From: CAZRGZ01 sp964599775
Lineage (GTDB): Bacteria > Patescibacteriota > Saccharimonadia > Saccharimonadales > Saccharimonadaceae
DNA: 64,000 nucleotides
Assembly (NCBI GenBank): GCA_964599775.1
Contig: CAZRGZ010000001.1
Coordinates: 115,080 to 179,079 of the forward strand
Direction of reading: 5' to 3'
The number at the start of each line of letters is the position of its first letter. Position 1 is the stretch's first letter. The notes below the pieces were generated by a model. It was not told the DNA's origin. It did no database searches and was given only the letters and a program-made list of their open reading frames with translations. Shown here piece by piece: positions 25,653 to 34,652 of this stretch. The translations under genes and the position numbers were made by a program.

Positions 25653-25661
25653 AACACTAGT

Positions 25662-26738
25662 ATGAACATCTTTTTTGATGCCCGCTGGACGCGCGTAGAT
25701 ACCATTGATGGGCCAAGCCGATATGGAGCAAGTTTAGCGACAGCACTACATAAACTACACCCTATAACGCTTATTGTGCACGATCGGCGCCAATTGCGAC
25801 TTTTCCCAAAAGATATATCGTATGTCGTGGTGAATCCACCAAATTCGTTAAAGGAACTGTTTGTGGCGCACCAGCTCAATAAACATGGGGCTGATGTTGT
25901 GTTTTCGCCACTACAGGTTATGGGGTTTTGGGGCCGCAAATACAAACTTATTTTTACTTTGCAAGACCTAATTTATTACCGTCACCCCAAAGCGCCAACT
26001 TTTCTCCCGCTACATGAACGCGTTATTTGGCGGCTGTTTCATATGGATTATTGGCCACAACGCCTACTCCTTAACCGCGCAGATAGGGTCGCAACCGTTA
26101 GCCATACCTCTAAAAAGCAGATAGAGCAGGCGCGCTTAACAAAAAGACCAGTTGAAGTAATATACAACGCACCTTTTAGCGAAATAATGCAGACCAAACG
26201 CCCACACACCCCTAAAAAAGACATTGTGTACATGGGGTCGTTTATGCCATACAAAAATGTCGAATTGCTGATCGATGGCATGAAGGAGCTACCTGGCTAC
26301 GCATTGCATTTGCTTAGTAAAATTACATCCGAACGCCGTAAAGAGCTAGAAAAGCGTATTCCACATAATGCTCAGGTTGTGTTTTGGAACGGCATTAGCG
26401 ATGAAGATTATCGTGAGTTGCTAATCAATGCTACAGCACTGGCCACCGCCAGCCGTGACGAAGGCTTTGGCCTCCCAATTATTGAGGCAATGGCGCTTGG
26501 TACACCGGTAGTATGCAGCAATATAGAGATTTTCCATGAAGTCGGGGGCAATGCCGCCCTTTATTTCTCGCCCGATTCACCCCAAGAATTTGCCCAAAGC
26601 ATCAAGGCGCTCGAAAACCCGGCTACTCGTGCCAAGCTCAGTAAGCGAGGGGGAGAGCAGGCCAAAAAGTTCGATTGGGAGAAATCTGCCCAAGCTTTAC
26701 TCAGTACCATGGAAGACATCGTCAGCGAAAAATTTTAG
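25662..26738 (+). CDS. GT4 family glycosyltransferase
   Basis: 358 residues, GT-B fold. DGPSRYGASLATAL near the N-terminus, YMGSFMPYKNVELLIDGM, and the donor-site segment EGFGLPIIEAMALGTPVV are diagnostic. Probably cell-envelope polysaccharide or glycolipid synthesis together with its divergent neighbour. Overlaps the convergent baeRF gene by 4 nt. Confidence 0.92.
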   Translation: MNIFFDARWTRVDTIDGPSRYGASLATALHKLHPITLIVHDRRQLRLFPKDISYVVVNPPNSLKELFVAHQLNKHGADVVFSPLQVMGFWGRKYKLIFTLQDLIYYRHPKAPTFLPLHERVIWRLFHMDYWPQRLLLNRADRVATVSHTSKKQIEQARLTKRPVEVIYNAPFSEIMQTKRPHTPKKDIVYMGSFMPYKNVELLIDGMKELPGYALHLLSKITSERRKELEKRIPHNAQVVFWNGISDEDYRELLINATALATASRDEGFGLPIIEAMALGTPVVCSNIEIFHEVGGNAALYFSPDSPQEFAQSIKALENPATRAKLSKRGGEQAKKFDWEKSAQALLSTMEDIVSEKF

Positions 26739-27577
26739 ACCGCTTGCTCGAGCAGTTGCCGTGCTTTATCACGAATTTCCTCCGGTTTGGCATGCTCAAA
26801 GTTACCAGTGAGACCCTTCTTGATCAGGTGCGGGTAGGTATTTACTTCTCGATATATTGGGTGAAGGTATTCAACACCAGCCAAAACAAGCGGTGTTTCT
26901 TTTCCTCGCAAAAAGTCGTGTAGCGCTTCGTCTATCATACGGAAATACTTCACCAGCCATTGTTTATCTACCTCTTTTTGATTGTATTGCCCATGGAAAG
27001 TTTCAGAATACTTACCACGGCTTGCTGGCGCTACGGTATGCTGCTCAAGACTACGCGGTTTTTCATCTATCATCAGCGCTTTTTGTAGGCTTTTTGATAA
27101 ATCATCCACCTGCACTTGATGCACAGTGTATTTATCGCCCTGGTAAAGCTGCACGCCGTGGTGACTCAGGGCAAGTACCAAATATGTGGTATCGTTGGCG
27201 ATTATTTGTTCGAGCGGTTCCAGCCAAAAGCCTTTTTCTACCGACACTAAAAATTCCACCTTAGGCTGCGGAATGTGGTAATAGCGAAAGAAATCTTTAT
27301 GGGCAAAAACGGCCAAACTTGTATGCAGGCTCGGCCAAAAGTCGTTTTGCTCGAGCAGATCGTACCCCGGTTGGAGTGTTTGTGCAATTGTTTGACCATC
27401 AGCCCCAGCTTCGCTCAGCGCCACTTCGGCATCGCGCAGGATGTTTTTAAATTCAATCCAATTTGGGTTCGACATGCCACCCGACGGTTCAATATATGGT
27501 ACATACATGCTAACGCTGTATGGTGTGTCGTTGGCCCGTAATTCTTGCATTTCTTGTTTGTTAGGGAGCTGAAACAT
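26735..27577 (-). CDS. Bacterial archaeo-eukaryotic release factor (baeRF) family protein
   Basis: 280 residues. The central ALSHHGVQLYQGD strand and LVLAGVEYLHPIYREV near the C-terminus match the baeRF3-like group, distant relatives of eRF1 domain 2/3. These are suspected to act on stalled or damaged ribosomes, but the biochemistry is open. ATG is preceded by AAAGGAGG. Confidence 0.75.
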   Translation of the reverse strand: MFQLPNKQEMQELRANDTPYSVSMYVPYIEPSGGMSNPNWIEFKNILRDAEVALSEAGADGQTIAQTLQPGYDLLEQNDFWPSLHTSLAVFAHKDFFRYYHIPQPKVEFLVSVEKGFWLEPLEQIIANDTTYLVLALSHHGVQLYQGDKYTVHQVQVDDLSKSLQKALMIDEKPRSLEQHTVAPASRGKYSETFHGQYNQKEVDKQWLVKYFRMIDEALHDFLRGKETPLVLAGVEYLHPIYREVNTYPHLIKKGLTGNFEHAKPEEIRDKARQLLEQAV

Positions 27578-27759
27578 AGGGTTGCCTCCTTTGCTGCATT
27601 ACCTTTCTAGTGTAGCGTATTTTTGGTTTGTAGGCCCAATCAATAATATGATCTGAATCGCGAAGTACGCTCACCGTAATATATCCGAGTTATTATTTTG
27701 ACAGCAACCGAAAAATATTGCTATCATAACCATATACACATAACACACGTAGAAACCAC

Positions 27760-28833
27760 ATGCCTCGTATTCAACCCCACATCAACGCACTCTCGCCCTA
27801 CCAAACCAGTATGACATTGGAGCAGCTGGCACGAAAACACAGCATCAAACCAGAGAATATCGTCCAACTCGCATCGAACGAAAACCCATACGGCATGAGT
27901 CCGAAGGTAGGTGAAGCTATAGCGCAGGTGGCAGCAAACCGCTATCCAGAGCCTATACAATTGCGGGAAAAATTGGCCACATTTTACAACGTAACGCCAG
28001 CGCATATCATTACTGGTAATGGCTCGAACGATGTTATCGAAATGATTGCGCGAACCTATCTTGCGCCTAGCTATGAGGCTATTCATACGCAGTACTCATA
28101 TTCGATGTACCAGGTGGCAACGCAAACAGTCGGTGCGGCGAATATAGTCGTGCCAGCCCAAGCATATAATCACAATCTACCAGCGCTCGAAGCAGCTATC
28201 ACGCCGCAAACCCATGTTATATGGCTCACCAACCCTAATAATCCCACGGGAACTTTTACGCCGTATCAGGATATTAAAGCTTTCTTGCAGCGTGTGCCGC
28301 AGGATATTATTGTAGTGCTCGATGAAGCATACTATGAATATGTGCCTCATGAACTTCGGGTGGATACCGTTCGCTGGTTGACAGAATTTCCTAATCTCAT
28401 CATCGTTCGCACTTTTTCTAAGGCATATGGCATGGCGGGTATTCGTGCCGGCTATGGGATTGCCGCACCAAAGGTTATTCAACATTTGGAAAAAGTTCGC
28501 AGCCCGTTTAGTATGAGTAGCCTCGCGCTTGCTGCCGCCATTGCCGCACTCGACGACCAAGACTTTATACAAAAAAGTTACGAAAAGAATCTTGCTGAAA
28601 AACAGTTTTTGCTTAATGTTTTTACACAGCTAGGTATTGCTTCGCTGCCGGCATATGGTAATTTTATTACTATCGAGGTAGCAAATGCACAAGATATAGC
28701 AGAAAAGCTCATGCAGCGGGGTATCATCGTGCGGCCACTAGCAGGCTATGGCCTGCCAAACCACATACGCATAACGATAGGGGAGACAGAGGAAAATAAA
28801 AAGCTCATTGCTGAGCTTCAAAACTTACTATAA
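27760..28833 (+). CDS. hisC: Histidinol-phosphate aminotransferase-like
   Basis: 357-residue fold-type I PLP enzyme. N-terminal LASNENPYG, the NPNNPTG substrate loop, DEAYYEY, and PLP lysine in RTFSKAYGMAGIRAGYG. No other his genes are nearby; in small genomes an orphan hisC may act on aromatic or other amino acids instead, so the name describes family only. Confidence 0.88.
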   Translation: MPRIQPHINALSPYQTSMTLEQLARKHSIKPENIVQLASNENPYGMSPKVGEAIAQVAANRYPEPIQLREKLATFYNVTPAHIITGNGSNDVIEMIARTYLAPSYEAIHTQYSYSMYQVATQTVGAANIVVPAQAYNHNLPALEAAITPQTHVIWLTNPNNPTGTFTPYQDIKAFLQRVPQDIIVVLDEAYYEYVPHELRVDTVRWLTEFPNLIIVRTFSKAYGMAGIRAGYGIAAPKVIQHLEKVRSPFSMSSLALAAAIAALDDQDFIQKSYEKNLAEKQFLLNVFTQLGIASLPAYGNFITIEVANAQDIAEKLMQRGIIVRPLAGYGLPNHIRITIGETEENKKLIAELQNLL

Positions 28834-28846
28834 TTTCAGGGGTCGG

Positions 28847-28876
28847 GCCCCGCCCGGGCGCGTGCCAGGGCGGGGC
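28847..28876 (-). terminator. GC-rich hairpin after the GC-rich hydrolase
   Basis: 9-bp perfect stem GCCCCGCCC/GGGCGGGGC with a 12-nt loop, ~20 nt past the stop on the minus strand. Between convergent genes, so it could serve both. Confidence 0.55.
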
Positions 28877-28895
28877 TGTCCATCATCGTCGTGGC

Positions 28896-29750
28896 TCAGG
28901 AGAAGGCTGCGGTGACGAGGTCACCGGTGGGTGACTCCCACACCCAGGGCTCGGTGTCGAACCCGGCGTGCCGGGTCTCTCCGGGGGGCAGTTCCTCGTA
29001 CCAGGCGTCAGGGTAGCGCTTGCGCCACCGCTCGGCCTGGTGGCCGTAGAGAACTTCGTCGTCCTCAGGCGGCACCGTGAGGATGAACACCGGCACCTTG
29101 ACCTTGCCCTCCACCGCAGGACCCGCTGAGTAGCGGGCTTGGTCGATGACGTATGACACGGGCTGAGCCGCGCCGGCGCGCTGGTGCAGGTTTCGCTTCG
29201 ATGCCTTGACGCCCACCATCATACCCGGCGCCCACTTCAGGGCGATGTTGCTCAGCCAGCTCGGCCGGATGCCGAACCAGCGCAGCATTGACGCGATTCG
29301 GAAGGGCCCCAGCTTCAGCTTCGAGCCGCTGCCATCGTGGAGCGGGTCGATGAGCGCCAGGCCCACGAGCTTCGGGCCAACCTGAGGGTCGTCCTGCAGG
29401 CGCACGACGACCTCGTGCTGGATTTTGGCGCCCATCGAGAGCCCCATAAAGAGGATCTCGTCGTACGCCTTGTGGCTGCTCTTGACCCACGCCACGATGG
29501 CGTCGATGGTCAGCTCGGGGTCGAAGCGCTTGGAAGCGCCCCGACCTACCGAGACGACGGTCGCACCCCTCCAGGCGTCATCCAGGCGCCAGATGCGGCT
29601 ACGGAAGTCGCCCAGGAACCCGTCGTAGCCGACGACGAGCCGGGAGTCGCCCTTCAGGACGACCCCAATCTGGGGGGCTTTTGCACGGATGAGTATTCCC
29701 CCGTGCGTGAGGAAGGCTACCGCCAACCCCACCACGATTGCAACGACCAT
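28896..29750 (-). CDS. Membrane-anchored alpha/beta hydrolase (GC-rich)
   Basis: 284 residues from ATG 29750, chosen because AAGGAGG lies 9 nt upstream; a weaker upstream start adds 10 residues. An N-terminal hydrophobic helix (MVVAIVVGLAVAFLTHGGIL) anchors or exports it. Nucleophile elbow GLSMGA, then LIDPLHDG and TVPPEDDEVL. GC content is far above that of flanking hisC and pyrH, suggesting transfer. Promoter: TTGTAA, 16 bp, TATAAT at 29815-29842. Confidence 0.75.
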   Translation of the reverse strand: MVVAIVVGLAVAFLTHGGILIRAKAPQIGVVLKGDSRLVVGYDGFLGDFRSRIWRLDDAWRGATVVSVGRGASKRFDPELTIDAIVAWVKSSHKAYDEILFMGLSMGAKIQHEVVVRLQDDPQVGPKLVGLALIDPLHDGSGSKLKLGPFRIASMLRWFGIRPSWLSNIALKWAPGMMVGVKASKRNLHQRAGAAQPVSYVIDQARYSAGPAVEGKVKVPVFILTVPPEDDEVLYGHQAERWRKRYPDAWYEELPPGETRHAGFDTEPWVWESPTGDLVTAAFS

Positions 29751-30006
29751 CAGTCGCCGCCTCCTTCTTGTAACGAACAACGCGCCTCCTAGCGCGTACG
29801 ATTGGGACTACAATATTATATCATATTTTTTATTTTTTACAATATCTATAAATTGTAATGCATCTAGAATAATTCATATATCAGAACTCACCGTTTACCA
29901 TTAGATATGGAAACTGAACAATTGGACGTTAAGCACGAAAGCAAAAGGGAGCACGGCGCAGTTTAGAGCGCACAAAATAATCAGGCTTCTTCTCAGATTA
30001 GACGTA

Positions 30007-30711
30007 TTAGCGAATCGTCGTCCCAACCGCCTCACCGGCCGCCGCGCGCGCAATATTACCTGGAGTAAGCAGCGCAAACACATTCACCGGCTGATGCTGC
30101 TCCATGGCGAGGCCAATGGCAGCTTTGTCCATTACTTTAATATCGCCATTGGCAACTGCTTCTTCATAGGTAAGGTTCACGTATTTGGTGGCATCTGGGA
30201 ACTTTGCCGGATCTTTGTCGTAGACGCCATCTACCTTGGTGGCTTTCAGAATAATATCGCATTCCAACTCAAGCGCCAGACTAACCGCTGCAGTATCAGT
30301 GGTCAGGTAAGGCCGGCCTATGCCGCCTGCGGCTATCACTACACGGCCTTTTTCCAGGTGGCTGATCGCTCGACGATGCGTGAAATCATCTGCCACTTGG
30401 TCGGCCCGCACATTAGTGAGTGCACGAGCTGGTAAATCGTGGTGGTTAAACACATCCGCAAGCGCCACTGCATTCATAAGCGTGCCTAGCATACCGATAT
30501 TATCCGCCGTCACACGTTCGATACCGCGCCCTGCTAGCTGCGCGCCACGCACATAGTTACCACCGCCCACCATAATAACGACTTCCGTACCTTGGGAAGT
30601 CGCTTGCTTTACTTCATTGGCAATCCACGTTGCCCGTTCAACATCAAAGCCACTATCAAATTCGCCTTGCAATTGTTCGCCTGAAAGTTTGAGTAAAATT
30701 CGTTTGTACAT
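30007..30711 (-). CDS. pyrH: UMP kinase
   Basis: 234 residues, amino-acid kinase fold; converts UMP to UDP. KLSGEQLQGE, VGGGNYVRG, DVFNHHDLPARALTN and LKATKVDGVYDKDP are typical. TATACT lies 6 nt before ATG, so leaderless. A ~290-nt stretch past the stop up to the hydrolase gene holds no gene I can support, only the AT-rich promoter of that gene. Confidence 0.95.
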   Translation of the reverse strand: MYKRILLKLSGEQLQGEFDSGFDVERATWIANEVKQATSQGTEVVIMVGGGNYVRGAQLAGRGIERVTADNIGMLGTLMNAVALADVFNHHDLPARALTNVRADQVADDFTHRRAISHLEKGRVVIAAGGIGRPYLTTDTAAVSLALELECDIILKATKVDGVYDKDPAKFPDATKYVNLTYEEAVANGDIKVMDKAAIGLAMEQHQPVNVFALLTPGNIARAAAGEAVGTTIR

Positions 30712-30808
30712 GGCTGTAGTATACCGTAATTACATCTTCAAACCAATCAATACCACGATCAATTTAAGCGACGAATAACAAGCACATAATATTGTTTAAG
30801 ATAAAGCT

Positions 30809-30836
30809 CCTGCCCTGGCCCTGTGGCCAGGGCAGG
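30809..30836 (-). terminator. 12-bp perfect hairpin after the Pro/Lys mini-ORF
   Basis: CCTGCCCTGGCC / GGCCAGGGCAGG with loop CTGT, 4 nt past the mini-ORF stop on the minus strand. Followed by AGCTTTATC: a weak T-tail. Confidence 0.6.
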
Positions 30837-30840
30837 ATAG

Positions 30841-30954
30841 CTACCGTGCAGGCCGCTTGGGTAGCTTGGGAGGAGGCTTCGGATCTGTCTTTGGTTCGAC
30901 GATTGGCGGCTTCTCCTCCTTGTCGGGCTTCGGGCTTTGTGGCTTCTCCGGCAT
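30841..30954 (-). CDS. Pro/Lys-rich mini-ORF (37 aa)
   Basis: Starts MPEKPQSPKPDKEEK and ends PPPKLPKRPAR; about one third Pro and one quarter Lys/Arg. GAGGTGA stands 4 nt before ATG and a strong hairpin follows the stop, which together support expression. Could be a disordered linker, a peptide ligand or a proline-rich antimicrobial-type peptide; no evidence to choose. Confidence 0.5.
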   Translation of the reverse strand: MPEKPQSPKPDKEEKPPIVEPKTDPKPPPKLPKRPAR

Positions 30955-31038
30955 TGGTCACCTCATTCCCGATCAACTAGGAATTATACCATGCACAGAG
31001 ATGAAAATGTAGACAAATACTGCTACACTAGAGGTACC

Positions 31039-31521
31039 ATGGCCAAAGCAAAGAAAAAAAAGCCCCAAGCTACTGGCAGCATCGTCAACCGCCGTGCACG
31101 GTTTGATTACGAATTGCAAGATGAGCTCACCGTAGGGATTGTACTCACTGGCCCCGAAGTCCGTGCGGCGCGGGATAACCTGGCACAACTAAAAGGTGCA
31201 TACGTGACGATTAAGGGTAATGAACTATGGCTCAATAACGCGAGTTTTAGTGTCAAGCCGGTCCACCACAAAACAGGGGAGCAGCAAGCGGTCGACACCA
31301 GCCCGCGGAAGCTGTTGGCGCACCGCAAGCAGATAGAACAACTTGAAGAACGCAAAAAGGCCGGCATGACCATTGTACCCGTGCGGCTTTTAAATAAAAG
31401 TCGTCATATAAAACTGGTGATTGCGCTCGGTAAGGGGAAAAAGAAATACGACAAGCGTGAAACTATCAAACGCCGTGACCAAGACCGCGACACGAAACGC
31501 GTCCTTAAAAAGTTTTCGTAA
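31039..31521 (+). CDS. smpB: SsrA-binding protein
   Basis: 160 residues from ATG 31039, after TACACT-AGAGGTACC. Beta-barrel motifs ARFDYELQDELTVGIVLTGPEV and the NNASF/HRKQIEQLEE region, with the basic C-terminal tail (KRETIKRRDQDRDTKR). Binds tmRNA to rescue stalled ribosomes. Directly followed by xth. Confidence 0.95.
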   Translation: MAKAKKKKPQATGSIVNRRARFDYELQDELTVGIVLTGPEVRAARDNLAQLKGAYVTIKGNELWLNNASFSVKPVHHKTGEQQAVDTSPRKLLAHRKQIEQLEERKKAGMTIVPVRLLNKSRHIKLVIALGKGKKKYDKRETIKRRDQDRDTKRVLKKFS

Positions 31522-31537
31522 ATGTTATACTAGAGGT

Positions 31538-32335
31538 ATGAAGATTTACTCATGGAACGTCAATGGTATTCGCGCTGTCGTCAAGAAGGGCGATTTTACG
31601 AAATTTATAGAAAAACACCAGCCAGATATTTTAGGTTTACAAGAAACTAAGGCCGAACGCGGCCAAGCCGAGATTGACCTGCCAGAATACGAAGAATATT
31701 GGAACTCAGCAGTTAAAAAAGGCTACTCTGGCACCGCACTTTTTAGCAAAATCCAGCCAATAAGCATCGCAAACGGTTTCCCAGAAAGCATTATAGAAAA
31801 GTACGATATGACCGGCGATATGTACGGCGATCCGAACAAAGAAGGCCGGGTGATTGCCGCAGAATTTGAAAAATTCTACCTTATAACGGTATATACACCG
31901 AACGCCAAAGACAACTTGAGTCGGCTCGAGCTACGTCAAAAACACTGGGACCCTGGTTTTCTCGCGTATATGAAGGAACTCGAAAAGAAAAAGCCAGTGG
32001 TTTTTTGTGGTGACCTGAATGTTGCGCACACCGAGGATGACATTGCACGACCCGGTCCGAATCGTGGCAAAAAAGGTTTTACCGATGAAGAGCGGGCAGG
32101 CTTCCAAAAATTCCTTGATGCAGGTTTTGTTGATACCTTCCGCATGTTCACGAAAGGTAACGGTCACTACAGCTGGTGGACGCACTGGGCAAATGCTCGC
32201 GCCAATAATGTAGGCTGGCGGATCGACTACTTTTTAGTATCGGAAGCACTAAAAGATAAAGTTAAAAAAGCAGAGATCCACTCCGACGTCATGGGGTCGG
32301 ACCACTGCCCCATAAGTATTGAACTAGAGGTGTAA
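31538..32335 (+). CDS. xth: Exodeoxyribonuclease III (AP endonuclease)
   Basis: 265 residues, EEP fold. KIYSWNVNGIRAVVKKG, LQETKAE, FCGDLNVAHT, and MGSDHCPI carry the metal and catalytic residues. Repairs abasic sites. TATACT is 6 nt before the ATG (leaderless); an upstream in-frame ATG inside smpB is not used. The next gene starts 2 nt after the stop. Confidence 0.95.
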   Translation: MKIYSWNVNGIRAVVKKGDFTKFIEKHQPDILGLQETKAERGQAEIDLPEYEEYWNSAVKKGYSGTALFSKIQPISIANGFPESIIEKYDMTGDMYGDPNKEGRVIAAEFEKFYLITVYTPNAKDNLSRLELRQKHWDPGFLAYMKELEKKKPVVFCGDLNVAHTEDDIARPGPNRGKKGFTDEERAGFQKFLDAGFVDTFRMFTKGNGHYSWWTHWANARANNVGWRIDYFLVSEALKDKVKKAEIHSDVMGSDHCPISIELEV

Positions 32336-32336
32336 T

Positions 32337-32729
32337 ATGCAAACCCCACCGATTCAAAGTGATGCTACCTTCGAGGAGATCAACCAACAGATTTGGCAGC
32401 ATATTTATGAACGCGATTGGCACCACAATCCAGCGCGTGGACTAGCAATTTCTATCGCCCTAGAAGCAAATGAACTACTCGAACACTACCAGTGGAGTAG
32501 CGACCCAGTTGGCGATAAAACAGCGATTGCCGAAGAATTAGCTGATATATTCATCTATGCCTTTGAATTTGCGCAAGCAAACGACATTGATATACCGGCA
32601 GCGATTAAAGATAAGCTAGAGAAAGCCGCCATAAAGTACCCAGCAGAGCAATTTAAAGGGAAATCCACCGAAGAACGCAGCTCTTCTTGGTACGCTGCCA
32701 AGCTAAAACACACCAAAAAAGGATTATGA
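32337..32729 (+). CDS. MazG-like NTP/dCTP pyrophosphohydrolase
   Basis: 130-residue all-helical protein with EANELLEHYQW (first metal-binding ExxE) and EELADIFIYAFEFA (second ExxD), then AAIKYPAEQFKG. Similar to dCTPase-type MazG relatives that clean the nucleotide pool. Its stop overlaps the next ATG (ATGA). Confidence 0.85.
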   Translation: MQTPPIQSDATFEEINQQIWQHIYERDWHHNPARGLAISIALEANELLEHYQWSSDPVGDKTAIAEELADIFIYAFEFAQANDIDIPAAIKDKLEKAAIKYPAEQFKGKSTEERSSSWYAAKLKHTKKGL

Positions 32730-33514
32730 CGCCGTCTTACTGGCAACGCCAAGACCCCGCCAAGCCACTCTTTCCAGATGTAGAGTGGAATAAACCCGAG
32801 CGCCGTGATCAAGCGGGCCGCCTTGCTATTATCGGCGGCAATAAAATTGGTTTTGCCGCTGTTGCGACCGCTTATGATGATGCCTTAAAGGCTGGCATCG
32901 GCCAATGCCGCGTCGTGTTGCCAGATGTTCTGAAACGGGCCATCCCAACAAACATTACTGATACACTATTTGTTCCCACCAATCCATCAGGCGGTATGGC
33001 AAAAGATGGTTTAGCCGAAATGCAAGCAGCGGCCACATGGGCTGATATTCTTCTGCTGATTGGCGATACCGGTAGAAATTCAGAAACTGCCATTACGCTT
33101 GAAGAGCTTTTGCGCACCAATAGCACTCCTGCCGTGATCACCCGGGATAATTTCGATCTTTTAAAAAATAGCAGCGAACTGCTGCTATCACGCGATAATA
33201 CACTACTTGTTCTTTCGTTTGCACAGCTTCAAAAATTATTCCAATCTGTTTATTATCCAAAAATTTTGACGTTTAGCATGCAACTAAGTAACCTTGTGGA
33301 GGCCCTACATAAGTTTACTATCACATACCCAGCTACTATTGCAGTGCTACATCAGCAAAGCTTTATCGTGGCGCATACGGGCAATGTAGTGACCACACCC
33401 TGGCAAAACCCGATGGCGATTTGGCGGGGCAGCGTGGCCACGAAGGCCGCAGTTTACTGGGCGTGGAATCTTACAAAACCACTTGAAGCAGTGACGACAA
33501 GCTTAACAAAATAG
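32726..33514 (+). CDS. NAD(P)H-hydrate dehydratase-like (ribokinase fold)
   Basis: 262 residues from ATG 32726 with AAAGGA before it. RLAIIGGNKIGFAA and DDALKAGIGQCRVVLP correspond to the N-terminal half of NnrD/YjeF-C proteins, and the ILLLIGDTGRNSET and VITRDNFDLL segments follow. The GTGD catalytic motif is not evident, so the enzyme may be divergent or inactive. Translationally coupled to the MazG gene. Confidence 0.6.
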   Translation: MTPSYWQRQDPAKPLFPDVEWNKPERRDQAGRLAIIGGNKIGFAAVATAYDDALKAGIGQCRVVLPDVLKRAIPTNITDTLFVPTNPSGGMAKDGLAEMQAAATWADILLLIGDTGRNSETAITLEELLRTNSTPAVITRDNFDLLKNSSELLLSRDNTLLVLSFAQLQKLFQSVYYPKILTFSMQLSNLVEALHKFTITYPATIAVLHQQSFIVAHTGNVVTTPWQNPMAIWRGSVATKAAVYWAWNLTKPLEAVTTSLTK

Positions 33515-33537
33515 CAAAAAAATATTATAATAATAAC

Positions 33538-34395
33538 GTGTCAGAGATAAAGAATCAGGCAACTGAGCGACGTATCGATGAGCTCACCTCGGGTGGGCAT
33601 TTTTCTTGGGCGCAAAGACTCGCCCAAGATGCCGCTGACTCTCCATATATTCATCGCAAGGAGGCGACACTCCCTTTTCAAGAAGCGCATTATCGCCATC
33701 TTGATCCACAAGATAAGTATGAACACCTCGTAGGCGCACAGCTGTACTATAAAGGAACGTATGAGAACTGGCTTCAGCGAGCCAAACAATTCTATGAACA
33801 AAGAATTGATGCCTTTGATCTTATGACCGCAATGGAGGGTGTATATAGTGACCTAACTGAGCATCTTGGAAGATATGTCGAGAAAATCAATGTGCTGGCG
33901 CGCACTCCAGAAGCAGAAGAAACGACTCAACTTGTGGGGCAGATTACCGAAACAACCATTCTTGCGACGATGGCACGCCAGTTCTCTGTTGATCTGCAAG
34001 CAGTAGGGGAAAGCGGCAACATTCGCCCCATATATCTTCCTTACCCAGCAACATTAGCCGAGGACAGGGGCGGTAAATTTGCTATTGATGCATTTTTTAT
34101 CGACATCAGTACCGATACCGCTACAGAAACACGAGCACAATTTAAAACCAACTTACGGGCAGGTGACTTTGATCGTTATGATTCAACTATATTACTTATT
34201 GGCCTTAACGAACTTCAAGATTCCTCACATAATATCATAAATGCAACGAATATCGCCTCCCATCCGTTAGTCAGTGGCATTATAAACGAAACCAAGGGTG
34301 GCTATATACCAAAAACAGAGGAGGGTTTTATTGACTCTTGCGGTGAAATAATTAAGCAGAAGATTAAATATCATGGTATACAGAAGGCTGCTTAA
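33538..34395 (+). CDS. Unknown protein, 285 aa
   Basis: GTG start, with TATAAT ending 6 nt before it, so leaderless. Predicted soluble, mostly helical, with no motif I recognise; tail has GGKFAIDAFFIDISTDTATE and FKTNLRAGDFDRYDSTILLI, which look like a beta-rich core such as a nuclease-like fold, but I cannot support that. Ends before a hairpin and the tRNA-Leu. Confidence 0.8.
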   Translation: MSEIKNQATERRIDELTSGGHFSWAQRLAQDAADSPYIHRKEATLPFQEAHYRHLDPQDKYEHLVGAQLYYKGTYENWLQRAKQFYEQRIDAFDLMTAMEGVYSDLTEHLGRYVEKINVLARTPEAEETTQLVGQITETTILATMARQFSVDLQAVGESGNIRPIYLPYPATLAEDRGGKFAIDAFFIDISTDTATETRAQFKTNLRAGDFDRYDSTILLIGLNELQDSSHNIINATNIASHPLVSGIINETKGGYIPKTEEGFIDSCGEIIKQKIKYHGIQKAA

Positions 34396-34466
34396 AACCA
34401 AATAAATAGCGCACCTGGCAGTCTACTACCCCAAAGGTTTAAGCCCTATCTATCTATTCATTCGTT

Positions 34467-34501
34467 AAAAATAAGCCAGACCTTGTGGTCTGGCTTATTT
34501 T
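34467..34501. terminator. Bidirectional terminator beside tRNA-Leu
   Basis: 15-bp perfect stem (34467-34482 and 34487-34501), GC core CCAGACC/GGTCTGG flanked by AAAAT/ATTTT on both sides; lies 2 nt beyond the 3' end of the tRNA on the minus strand. Confidence 0.85.
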
Positions 34502-34503
34502 CG

Positions 34504-34590
34504 TGGTACCGCGGGCCGGACTTGAACCGGCACGAGCTAATGCTCACCAGATTTTGAGTCTAGCGTGTCTACCAATTCCACCACCGCGGC
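34504..34590 (-). tRNA. tRNA-Leu (CAA)
   Basis: 87-nt class II tRNA with long variable arm. Acceptor stem GCCGCGG/CCGCGGT (G1-U72), anticodon stem-loop CTAGA-CTCAAAA-TCTGG giving anticodon CAA, T-loop GTTCAAGTC, CCA encoded. A palindrome ATATTGTACAATAT at 34617-34630 upstream supplies a TACAAT -10 box on both strands. Confidence 0.95.
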
Positions 34591-34652
34591 GTATTCGGCT
34601 TGGTGTGGTTACTAATATATTGTACAATATACAAGAAGAATAATCCATAGTT

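Noticed and set aside
29901..30006. 19-codon plus-strand ORF (METEQLDVKHESK) downstream of pyrH
   Set aside because: Too short, no ribosome site, no terminator; not enough to call a gene.
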